In this document: one piece after another, positions 1 through 8,100 of the stretch
Layout: each line of letters starts with the position of its first letter
Numbering within the stretch: the stretch's first letter is position 1
Assembly: GCA_002887195.1 (NCBI GenBank)
Contig: PJAB01000874.1
Location: forward strand, 1 to 19,555
Reading direction: 5' to 3'
DNA length: 19,555 nucleotides
Origin: Chrysochromulina parva
Lineage: Eukaryota > Haptophyta > Prymnesiales > Chrysochromulinaceae
The notes under the pieces: generated by a model
Seen by the model: only the letters and a program-made list of their open reading frames with translations
Database searches by the model: none
What the model was told of the DNA's origin: nothing
Made by a program: the position numbers and the translations under genes

Positions 1-258
1 GACGGCGGAGGCGGAGACGGCGGAGGCGGCGATGGGGATGGCGGAGGTGGCGGTGGCGACAGCGCACGTGGAGGTGGGGGGCATGGCGGGGGGCATGGCG
101 ACGGCGACCTCGGCGGGGGACCTGGTGGCCGCGGCGGCGGACTCGGCGGCACCAAGCAGCGCACTTGGAAGCTACAATCCTCGCAATCCGTGCCTAGCTC
201 GCAGTCAGAATATGCGCTGCCCACACCGCCGTCGTCGCAGGTGCCGTCCTCGGCGTAA
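1..258 (+). CDS. 3' end of a glycine-rich protein gene (partial, enters from the left)
   Basis: The frame starting at base 1 is open to a TAA at 256-258, giving 85 residues with no start in the window. The first 50 or so residues are almost pure Gly with Asp, His and Arg (GGGGDGDGGGGGGD type). They are followed by a more normal Ser/Gln/Pro-rich tail that begins near KQRTWKLQSS and ends PPSSQVPSSA. A Gly-rich region leading into an ordinary polar tail and then a stop is what the C-terminus of a low-complexity protein looks like. High GC lowers the chance of random stops, so the open frame alone is weak support. No family is recognised. Another frame (32-298) is also open but gives a poorer protein. 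Confidence 0.38.
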   Translation, partial: DGGGGDGGGGDGDGGGGGGDSARGGGGHGGGHGDGDLGGGPGGRGGGLGGTKQRTWKLQSSQSVPSSQSEYALPTPPSSQVPSSA

Positions 259-691
259 TGGGGAGTTCCCAAACACTCGTTGTTGCAGCGGCAATTAGGC
301 GGCAGCGATGGCGGCCGGGGGGGCGACGCCGGCGGGGGGGGCAGCTGTCCAGAGGCCGCTGCAAGCAGCAGCCCCGCACGGAGAAGGGTCGTGGGGCGCA
401 TATCGACGAGAGTCGCAAAATGTTTCAGTATGGGTGGTCCTTCAGCGACGCAGACAAGCGGGCAAGACGCAATGGCAGCGACGGATGAGAGTTTGCCGGA
501 GCCCAAAGTGCACGCCCAAAGGAGGTTACATGATTATTTGTTGCATGCACATAGGAAAGGCCTGAAGAACTCCCCACGACCCCACCCAAGCGCATCGAAC
601 AAAGTTTAGCACACGTATGAATACTGTTCATGACGAGGCGTCGTGACGGCGCCTATCTCGTTGCACCTCCCATGGCGACGGCAATGGCCCA
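259..691. other. Intergenic stretch, no gene recognised
   Basis: Several short overlapping frames are open here on both strands, as expected from high GC, but none gives a recognisable domain or signal peptide. GC-rich blocks at 300-360 give way to more balanced sequence from about 500, consistent with the downstream flank of the first gene and the promoter and 5' leader of the IspF gene. No clear TATA box or other element is claimed. Confidence 0.5.
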
Positions 692-1494
692 ATGCCGACG
701 GCCCGCTTGTTAGCCACCCTGCTCGCCCTTCCGGCGGCCCACGCGTACGCGCAGCTGCCGGCAGCCGCACGAGGCGCAGATTCACCTGTGGTGCGCGCTT
801 CGCGCCGAGTCGATGCCGTCACCGCTTCTCTGGGTTCCGAGCCGCTTCTCCGGATCGGGCACGGCTATGACATCCACCGAATGGCGCCACGAGAGGAGGC
901 CGGGCAGCCGTTGGTTATCAGCGGCGTCAGTTTCGACGGCAGCGACGCTCCTGACTTCGAGCTCGGCTGCATCGCACACTCGGACGGCGACGTCGTCTAC
1001 CACTCTGTCGTCGATGCCATCCTTGGCGCGCTCACCTTGCCTGACATTGGGCAGCTCTTCCCCGACAACGACCCGCGGTTGCGCGGCGCCAACTCGGAGA
1101 TCTTCATGTTTGAGGCCTACAAGCGCATGCGCGAGCGCGGCTACCTCATCGGCAACGTCGATGTGACACTCATCGCCCAGAGGCCACGCGTCAACGTGCG
1201 GGCTGTTGCGAGCCTCTCACCTTAATGCACTCGCCTCAATACCGACCGTGTGCCCTGATCGCCCATTCGGTTCGGCGCGCGCAGGTGGAGTACGGGGGAG
1301 GGCACGTCAAGCAGAAGATGATCAACAACCTCGTGCGCCTGCTACAGACCGACCCGGGACGCGTCAATGTCAAGGCACGAACCCATGAGAAGGTCGACGC
1401 TGTGGGCGAGTGCCGGGCTCTCGAGTGCCACGTGGTGCTCACGCTCGAACGCGATCCAACGGCGGTGCTCGCCAAGCCGCCCGTTCAGGCGTAA
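692..1494 (+). CDS. ispF: 2-C-methyl-D-erythritol 2,4-cyclodiphosphate synthase (IspF), plastid-targeted, two exons
   Basis: IspF converts CDP-methylerythritol 2-phosphate to the 2,4-cyclodiphosphate in the plastid MEP isoprenoid pathway. Exon 1 is 692-1195 and exon 2 is 1285-1494. The 89-bp intron runs from gtgcgg to gcgcag, phase 0, giving 237 residues. The N-terminus MPTARLLATLLALPAAHAYA reads as a signal peptide with an ASAF-like cleavage motif, so import is probably bipartite. The enzyme core starts at RIGHGYDIHRM; Asp60, His62 and His104 fit the metal-binding positions and IAHSDGD is the family signature. Exon 2 supplies VNVKARTHEKVDAVGE, the C-terminal nucleotide-site block. Without splicing the frame ends at 1225 and lacks that block. 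A donor at 1190 (gtcaac) is also in phase and would remove two residues, giving a length slightly closer to bacterial IspF. The splice sites are inferred. Confidence 0.93.
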
Positions 1495-2119
1495 TGCCAA
1501 CTGCAGGAGCCGCCGTTGCCAGCGCCGGCTGTGAGCTGTAGCGCCTGCTGTGAACCTGAGGAACACACGAGTCACGACTGGTGTCACGAGCGAGAGCGCC
1601 TTGCCTGAAAAGGTATGCGCGCGGCGACGAGATCTTCAACCCGGACGTCGGACGTACCCAGCCGTGGGTCGAGGCACATCGCGAGCCCGCCGAACAGCCG
1701 GGCCGGTCCGTTGGCGTGTGCCGCGCCGCGTCCGTTGTAACCTTTGGTTTGTGAGTTTTTTCTGAACGAGCTACCCTACAGTAATGCCGTAATGGTACGA
1801 ACGGCGATGCCGCCGGCGCGTGAAAAAGGTCTCGATGACACTTGATTCTAATTCGAGGCGGCGGCGGGCCGGGCGCCGGCGTCCGACCCGCGCCCGGCGC
1901 CCGGGGGCGGCCGGGGCCCGCACGCTCCGCGATCTCCAAAGACTGCGTATATATTTCGCCCCATTGTCAATCGGAGATACAAGTGATAATCCCCCAACGA
2001 TCCCCCCCCAACACAATAGAATTCAGTACATCGAGACCTTTTTCACACGCCGGCATGCGTTCGTGCCATTATAATGGTACGGGGTCTGGGGGTTCTTCTC
2101 CGGCTGGCGGCCGAGCCGC
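1495..2119. other. Convergent intergenic region between IspF and L15 genes
   Basis: Both flanking genes end here (IspF at 1494, L15 at 2120), so the stretch must hold two 3' ends. No coding sequence is convincing. Open frames at 1439-1939 (-) and 1842-2324 (+) are compositionally biased or run antisense over L15. The main structure is an inverted repeat pair at 1789-1837 and 2029-2072 flanking a very GC-rich core (about 1858-1925), listed separately. Confidence 0.6.
1789..2072. repeat. Inverted repeat pair with GC-rich core (MITE-like or 3'-end structure)
   Basis: The reverse complement of 1789-1837 aligns with 2029-2072. Eighteen bases match perfectly (CATCGAGACCTTTTTCAC), then one mismatch, six more matches (CGCCGG), and a looser match through TTCGT(A/G)CCATTA after two small gaps. 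Looser similarity continues inward (TGATTCTAATT against TGAATTCTATT on the reversed arm). The 10-mer TAATGGTACG occurs at the outer edge on both sides (1790-1799 and 2072-2081), though on the right it belongs to the palindrome CCATTATAATGG. The size of about 290 bp and the long arms fit a small non-autonomous DNA transposon. A hairpin serving the two convergent 3' ends is the alternative. Confidence 0.6.
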
Positions 2120-2770
2120 TTATTCGGGCTTCTCCGCCGGCGCCGTCTTGGGCAGCACCACGCACGTGCCACCGTTGGCCTCAATCGCCTCGCGCGCGGA
2201 CTGCGTGAACGCGTGCGCCTTGATCGTCAGTTTCTTGGCAGTGAACGCCTCGGGGCCGCTGACGACTTTCTTGAGGTCGAACTTGCTCTTCGAAACGAGG
2301 CGCTGCTGCATCAGGCTCGCGTAGTCGACGACGCTGCCCTCGGGGAGCGAGTTGAGCTTGTCAAGCTTCACCACGCCGTACACCGTCTTCGTGTGCCCCG
2401 GGCCCATCGGGCGGCCCACGTACTTGGGCAAGCGGCGGTACAGCGGCATCTGACCGCCCTCAAAGCCCGGGCGAATGCCGGGGCCCTTGCGCGTGTTCTG
2501 ACCGCGAGTGCCGAAGCCGCACGTCGCCCCCTGGCCTGCCGAGATGCCCCGACCCTTGCGCGTCTTTGCCTTGTGCGAGCCGGGCGAGACTTTCAGGTTG
2601 GACAGGTTGAGCTCCTCCAGCACGGGAGTGGGGGAGCCGCGGGTCTTCCAATCGTACACCTTCATGGAGACGGCGGCACGCGAGCCCGTCGGCACGGCCG
2701 CAGCGGAACTGCCAACGAAGGCGCTCGCCACCCGCGCGAGCGAGATCAGAAGGAGCAGGCCACGTCCCAT
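2120..2770 (-). CDS. rpl15: Plastid 50S ribosomal protein L15 (uL15), nuclear-encoded
   Basis: This is a structural protein of the large subunit of the plastid ribosome, 216 residues, with its start codon at 2770-2768 and TAA at 2122-2120. Residues 1-18 (MGRGLLLLISLARVASAF) form a hydrophobic signal peptide ending in the ASAF motif of complex-plastid precursors. A short transit-like segment rich in Ser and Ala follows, and mature L15 begins about residue 45. Family blocks are clear: GRGISAGQGATCGFGTRGQ (74-91), the invariant RPGFEGGQMPLYRRLPK (100-116), and a C-terminal AxEAIEANGGTCVVL. The frame stays open upstream to 3103, but the canonical targeting peptide makes the Met at 2770 the likely start. 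The gene is head-to-head with the EF-hand gene. Nuclear location of rpl15 is usual in red-lineage algae. Confidence 0.95.
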   Translation of the reverse strand: MGRGLLLLISLARVASAFVGSSAAAVPTGSRAAVSMKVYDWKTRGSPTPVLEELNLSNLKVSPGSHKAKTRKGRGISAGQGATCGFGTRGQNTRKGPGIRPGFEGGQMPLYRRLPKYVGRPMGPGHTKTVYGVVKLDKLNSLPEGSVVDYASLMQQRLVSKSKFDLKKVVSGPEAFTAKKLTIKAHAFTQSAREAIEANGGTCVVLPKTAPAEKPE

Positions 2771-2954
2771 GGTATGTGGAAAAATCGTCCTCGAGTTCTC
2801 GAGACCGAGCTCAGAACGCGAGATCACACCGGAAATGTAACCACAACTCCGCCGGAAGAGATGGATGATTCTGGTTCGTTTCGCAGTCATCCTTTCACTG
2901 TATTCATAGTGCAATTTTCGTGTCGCAGTTTGGAACAAAGTTGTAGTCCCATCG
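2771..2954. promoter_or_regulatory. Divergent promoter interval between L15 and EF-hand genes
   Basis: The 184 bp between the L15 start (2770) and the first EF-hand start candidate (2955) separate two genes pointing away from each other. The stretch is less GC-rich than its surroundings (for example around 2890-2940), as expected of a promoter. No specific box is claimed. If the EF-hand gene starts at the second in-frame ATG (3045), the interval is longer. Confidence 0.45.
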
Positions 2955-4853
2955 ATGCCTATGTCGTCTATGTCCGGCAGTCCCACCAAAGGCGCTGCCG
3001 TGGGAGCGTGCCACCTCAGAAAGCAGCCCACGCACTCATATGTGATGACAAAAGTGCCCGGAGTCACATCGCCCCAGCGCACCGTGCGGCTGCCGAAGCC
3101 CAAACGGCTTCAGTCGCCACGCGTGCATGACAATAGTGAGACGGGCTCTAGCCCGGGCATCGCCAGCAGTATATGCGATGTATATGCATCCTCTGCGACG
3201 CGTGTGCAGACCACGCGAACACTGCGCTCGGCTGCCGTCGTGGCCGCTCACGCTCACGTGGCGAGCGACGAGGAGCTCGAGAGCCTGCGATTACTCGTCC
3301 GCCAAGGCGCACTACGCAGCAAGGAGAGATTCCTCGCGAGGCGAGCCCAGCACGGCCATTACCGCCTGAGCATTGGTTCGACGCCCATCGAGACGATCAA
3401 GAGAGAAGAGGCAAGGGAGAGTCAACGAGCAGTGCGAACAGCAGCCGCAGCCGCCGCCGCCGCCTGCAAGTTGGATGCGATGGCAGCCCAACGGAGCTCG
3501 ACGCCTAAGTGGCCGGCATCGCCCGCACGCTGCGGAGAGCGCGCCGCAGCTGCTCCTCAACCAGGCGCGCTGCACCCCGACCTGATGCTCAACCAACGCA
3601 TGTCGCAAACCCTCTCGAAGCGGGCTTGGATCGAGCGCGAACTGCACGCGAACGACCTTCTCGAACAAATCATGCGCGAGGCGATGGAGGCGGGCTGCGG
3701 CGGCGGCGGCGGCGACGACGACGATGACAATTGGAGCAACTTCAGCGAGGGGCCCCTCTTTGAGAAGAAGCGCGCCCCTCGCTCCACGAAGCGTTTGCGT
3801 GCCGTCTTCGACGCGTTCGACTACGACGGCTCCGGTGATGGCCACTGATGGCCACTGATGGCCACGGATGGCCACGGATGGCCACTGATGGCCACTGATT
3901 GCCACGGATGGCCACTGATGGCCACTGATTGCCACGGATGACCACTGAGGAGCATTAGCTTCTCTCGTTGGTGACCAGGCGCGATCGAGGTGCACGAGCT
4001 TGACAAGATCCTCAAGGAGATGCGGGTCCAAGGGGCGGATGCTCAGGCGCTGCTGGCCGAGGTGGACGCGGATGGGAACGGCGTGCTCGACTTTGACGAA
4101 TTCGTCGCCATCTTCAACAAGCCCACCTCGGGCTTGGCACGTGCCTTTTTTGAGAGCGGCCTGTTGAGCTCGGGCGGCGGTCTCTTTCGCCTTGGGGTGC
4201 CACAGACGAACCTGACGAACCTGACGAACCTGACGAACCTGACGAACCTGACGAGCCTTGGGGTGCCACAGATGGCCGCTTCGGGCAGCGAGAAGCAAAC
4301 GAACCTGACGAACCTGACGAAACACAGCCCCGGCCCTGAGCGCAGCAGTGGAGCCGCCGCCGAGCGAGACGCCACCCATAACGCATCCACACCCCAAGGC
4401 CCGTCAGGTTCGTCAGGTTCGTCAGACGCCACCCACAACGCATCGACGGAAGACGACGCGCAGGACCGACGCGTTGTGTTGGGCACCGACTCGCATGCCT
4501 CGGCTGGGCTGGGTGCAGGTGCATGCAGCGCCGTCTCGAGCAGCAGCACGCCGACGATCCGAAGGAGCTGCTGCTCCTCGAGTATTGCCAAGCCACAAGG
4601 AGGCTGCCGAGACGTTTCGGCCACAGAGCGACTGCTGGTGGCGGGCTTCAGCCGCACGGCTTGGATGGAAGGGTTGGTGGCGGCCAGCCCGTCGACGGCT
4701 CCTCGACGGAGTCAGAGTGCGAGGCTGGCGCGACGAGGGAAGGCTGGCGCGACTTTGAAGGAGCGCAAGGAGCGCGAAGCCGCTGCCCTCCTCGAGGCTG
4801 AGGAACGTCTGAGAGCCATTCGCGTTCGCTATTCTACGGGTATCACATACTAG
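2955..4853 (+). CDS. EF-hand calcium-binding protein, spliced; 3' structure uncertain
   Basis: Exon 1 is 2955-3834 and exon 2 is 3979-4853, giving 584 residues if nothing else is spliced. Without splicing the frame stops inside the first calcium loop. Removing 3835-3978 (gtgatg..gaccag, phase 1) joins DYDGSG to AIEVHE and restores a canonical 12-residue loop (Asp289, Asp291, Ser293, Glu300). A second complete loop, DADGNGVLDFDE, lies at 323-334. Upstream are a basic N-terminal region, an Ala run near 165, a possibly helical stretch (SKRAWIERELHANDLLEQIMREAME) and a Gly/Asp run (GGGGGDDDDD). Downstream of about residue 345 the protein is low-complexity (LTN repeats) with a helical end (LKERKEREAAALLEAEERLRAI). 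Bases 4523-4610 read much better in another frame (QQHADDPKELLLLEYCQATRRL), so more introns or a frameshift are likely after 4170. Starts at 2955 and 3045 are both possible. Calcium sensing is inferred; the partner is unknown. Confidence 0.75.
3836..3945 (+). repeat. 10-bp tandem repeat (11 units) filling an intron
   Basis: Eleven consecutive 10-bp units of TGATGGCCAC and its variants (GGATGGCCAC, TGATTGCCAC, GGATGACCAC) run without a break. They occupy 110 of the 144 bases of the EF-hand intron (3835-3978) and begin one base after the exon, so the splice donor GTGATGG is itself part of the first repeat unit. The antisense reading of this tract yields a spurious NQWPSVAI-type repeat peptide, which I do not treat as coding. 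Confidence 0.95.
4211..4255 (+). repeat. 9-bp tandem repeat (5 units)
   Basis: Five units of CCTGACGAA (the last is CCTGACGAG) encode Leu-Thr-Asn repeats in the EF-hand frame. The array is bracketed by two copies of CTTGGGGTGCCACAGA, at 4191-4206 and 4257-4272. Partial further units occur at 4302-4320. Because the unit is a multiple of three it keeps the frame open, so it could be exon or intron. Confidence 0.9.
4230..4425. repeat. 36-bp inverted repeat with one mismatch, 124-bp spacer
   Basis: Bases 4230-4265 and 4390-4425 are reverse complements of each other over 36 bases with a single mismatch. Each arm contains repeat units of CTGACGAAC type plus the CCTTGGGGTG edge, so the right arm looks like an inverted copy of the end of the 9-bp repeat block. 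The right arm is also bracketed by similar sequence (GACGCCACCCAYAACGCATC before and after it). In RNA this would form a strong hairpin. Confidence 0.88.
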
Positions 4854-5174
4854 TCACACTACTCGACTCACCTAGACCGACTCGACACCCAGCCGGTGAG
4901 GCTCACCGAGCCGGCGTGTACGCACTCCGGCGCGGGGACCGTCATGGACACCGCACCGTCACGCGTACTTTAACGCGTACTACGCTTACAGACGAAAAAA
5001 CAGTCTCGAGTCCCGGCGGAAATTTGATCTACACTAATGACTATTAGTCCCTAGCTCGTCTCTACTTTCAACGTTGGTGTAATCTCGGACTCCGTGACCG
5101 CTAACCGCGTCGCATCAATGTGCAACCTTTGTATCAGCTGATGATCTCGCATCTCCGGGAATGGGGATCCCGGA
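4854..5174. other. Convergent intergenic region, no gene
   Basis: This 321-bp gap lies between the 3' end of the EF-hand gene and the 3' end of the large minus-strand gene. No coding sequence is supported. It holds small symmetries only: CGGTGAG-G-CTCACCG near 4894-4908, a repeated ACGCGTACT at about 4960-4982, and ACTAAT-GACT-ATTAGT near 5033-5048. Any of these could belong to 3' untranslated regions, but none is strong. Confidence 0.5.
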
Positions 5175-8100
5175 CTACTCCTCGCCCGATTCGCAGCCCA
5201 GCTCCTTCATCGTGGCCGTCATGGCCTCGAAGGCGTTGAGACCCTCCAGGTCGAGCCTCAGTCCGCCCTGTGCCTTCAGGGTTACCGCTGCCCACCTGCG
5301 CCGTTCGCGATCGAGCAGATTGTTACGGTCGGGCAGCGGCGCCGTACTGAGCACTCGCATGCCATGGCTTGCCTCTGCCCACTTACGCCGTTCGCGATCG
5401 AGCAGATTGTCACGGTCGGGCGGCGGCGGCGACGGTACCGACCAGGCCACCACACTTGTGCCGACGACTGCACCTGCCCTCGGGAGTGCTCTCGGGTCGG
5501 CTGACTTGTCGTCGACGGTCCCCGCCTTCAGCACCGTCCCAGCGTGCATCTGGGCCACGAGATTTTTGAGATGTTGGAGACCGCCAACAGCTGGGACGGC
5601 AGCCTGGGCGTGCGCCAAGAAGCTGCCGACTGCTGTGGCGAGAGCCTGGATCTGCGCCACGAAGCCGTCGAGATGGCCCTTGTGCACTGGCCGCTCGACC
5701 TTGCTGTCAGGATGGTCTTGGATGGTACCAGCACGAGCTCGTCGAGCCCGCCAACGGCGCACAAACACCTCTAGAACCTTCATGGCGTCCGCTTGGGTCC
5801 TCCAGACGTTCCGCTGCATCGTGTCGAGGACGTTTTGCTGCCGCATCAGGGAGTCCAGCTTCCTTCGGCACTGCTCCTCAATCAGCCTGATGCGCTCATC
5901 GGCCTCCTTGGCCGCTTGTACCATCTCGGCCTCAAGCGACTGGCGACGGGCGCCGTGCTGAGCGGCCGCCAAAGCTGCCTCGAGGTAGTGCATCTCAGCC
6001 TCGAGCTCAGCGGCGCGCGCGATCCTTTGCTCCGCTGTCGACGCGGGCAGCAGCCTTGTAGAGCCGTTGACGAACCCGAGGGCTGAACGACGGACAGTCT
6101 GCCCCTCGTAGTCGACGTGGTCTACAGCCTCTACAGCCTCGAGGCGGGCACCCACCTTTGCCTTGGCCGGCTGAACCGCCTCGGCCTCCTTGACCAATCT
6201 CGGGGTAATCTCGGGGTGATCTCGGGACAATCTCGCCTCCTTGACCACTTCCGGGGCAATCTCGGGGTGATCTCGGGGTGATCTCGCCTCCTTGGCCGGC
6301 TGAACCGCCTCGGCCTCGAGCGACTGGTGCTGCCCCAAGGAGGCCGTTGGGATGGCGGGAGACCTGCGTCGAGCCTTGGCCATCATCAGACCATCCCCCT
6401 GCGTCAGTCTCGCGCCCCCTGCATACGCCTCGGCGCCTTCATCTTCCTCCTCGGGCACAAAGGGCGCCTCCTCGGACCGCTGGCCTGTGAAGAGTCTCTG
6501 TGAAGAGGGCTCCTCCTCGGACCGCTGGCCTGTGAAGAGTCTCTGTGAAGAAGGCACCTCCTCGGCACTGTCGGAGGGCACGTGGAGCGGCGGAGGGCGA
6601 CGGGAGGTCAAACCCATATTTGGAACGCCAGAGTCGACGGAAGGCCGCCCGAGACCCATATATAGAACGCCGCCCATCGAGTCGATCGTGTTGAGCTTCC
6701 ACTCACGGCCGTCAAAGTACAGCATGCCATTGCTGGCCTCTGCCCACTTAAGCCGTTCGCGATCGAGAAGGTTGTCCGGGTCAGGCGCCGGCGCCGTACT
6801 GAGCACTTGCGTGCCATTGCTTGCCTCTGCCCACTTACGCCGTTCGCGATCGAGAAGGTTGTCCGGGTCAGGCGCCGGCAAGGCTCGAAGCGGCTTGGTG
6901 GCGGCGGGGGCTGGTTGCAGCAGAGAGAGCCGCTCGTTCACACGCACCTTCCAAAGATGGGTCTCGGCCTCCACGTGGCTCCACGTGTCTGCAAGCCAAG
7001 CTGTGGAATCGACCCAAATATGGATGATCGCCACGAGAGCCTCGTTGGCGCACGGTGGCTCGCGAGTGCCTACGGCCTTTTCGTTTCCCCACAGAGTGCC
7101 CACGGCCTCGTCCGCCGCGCCTCGTCGTCGGCGCGCAAGGTTGGCTTGGGCCTGCTTCTGGATGCGCCTTGCCGCGGCGCTCTCCAAAGCAGCTCGAGCC
7201 TGCGTCGCCGCCGCCCTCGCCGCCTTCGCACTCTTCTTTGCGAGTTCCGCGGCGGAAAGCGCCTTCGTGGGCATCTTCTTCGGCGGGCTGCGCTTGAGCT
7301 TCCGTGGCGGCCGGTCCTTGGTGCCGCGGCACGTATCGGGTCCGCCGCCATCCCGCCACGAAGGCATCCCATATTTGGAAGGCACCCCGTATTTGGAACG
7401 CACCCGATGCTCGTCGCGTAAGACCGTCGCGGAAGACCTGTCGGTCGGGCGCAGCCCAAGCTTATGGAAGCGGAGAGCTTCGGCGTGAATCTGGCTCAGC
7501 CGAAGACGCCTCTGGAGCGCGAGCTGCGCGAGCGCCTGCTCTCGTCGCTCCCGTGCCGCAGCCAGGATGTCGTGGTACGCCTTGCGCCGCTGCTCATACT
7601 CAGGATGGGCGTAGCTGTTGGAGGTCCCGTGCCAGTAGGGCGAATGCTTCCAAAATTGGACCATCTCCCTCAGCTTGGGACGGAGCAGATGGAGCGCGGC
7701 GGACGACCTTGGACGGTCCTCGTCACCGCCGTCACCGCCCTGAGCACCCGCCGTCACGTTGCCCTTGCCTCGCTGGCCAATGAGGGCACGGACTCGCCAG
7801 GAGACGTCCACCTCACGTGAACGCCTCACCTCGTCCTCCAACGCCTCCTCGGCTGCCCTCGACGCCACCAGCTCGTCCACCACGCTCTGCTGCCGACGTA
7901 CGGGCAGCTCCGAGGCCGACTCCCACATCTTCTTCAGGTGCTGCACGTGACCACTCGCGTCCTTCGCGTGCCGATCGCCCAAGCGCGCCGCGGTCGCCGC
8001 CACGCGCGCCTGGCGTGCGACGTCGCTCAAGAGCTGATCGCGCGCCACCCCGTGCGCGGAGGAGCTCAACGGCTGCGACGAGAGTGGCCCGTGCCGCAGC

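Noticed and set aside
1439..1939. 166-residue minus-strand open frame between IspF and L15
   Set aside because: It overlaps the second IspF exon and one arm of the inverted repeat, is Arg/Pro/Ala-rich, and shows no domain.
2120..3103. Longer version of the L15 frame starting at 3103
   Set aside because: The extra 111 residues have no L15 homology and would bury the ASAF signal peptide inside the protein. The Met at 2770 gives a canonical plastid presequence.
3836..3945. Possible CRISPR-like array
   Set aside because: Units of 10 bp are contiguous with no spacers, so this is a simple tandem repeat inside a eukaryotic intron.
3312..4397. Long minus-strand open frame (361 residues) antisense to the EF-hand gene, with GHQWPSVAI repeats
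   Set aside because: The repeats are the antisense reading of an intronic 10-bp tandem repeat and the 9-bp repeat. The opposite strand encodes two canonical EF-hand loops, so this is a shadow.
6352..7488. 378-residue plus-strand open frame inside the large minus-strand gene
   Set aside because: It is Ser/Arg/Pro-biased with no domain, much shorter than the opposing 1465-codon frame, and broken at both ends.
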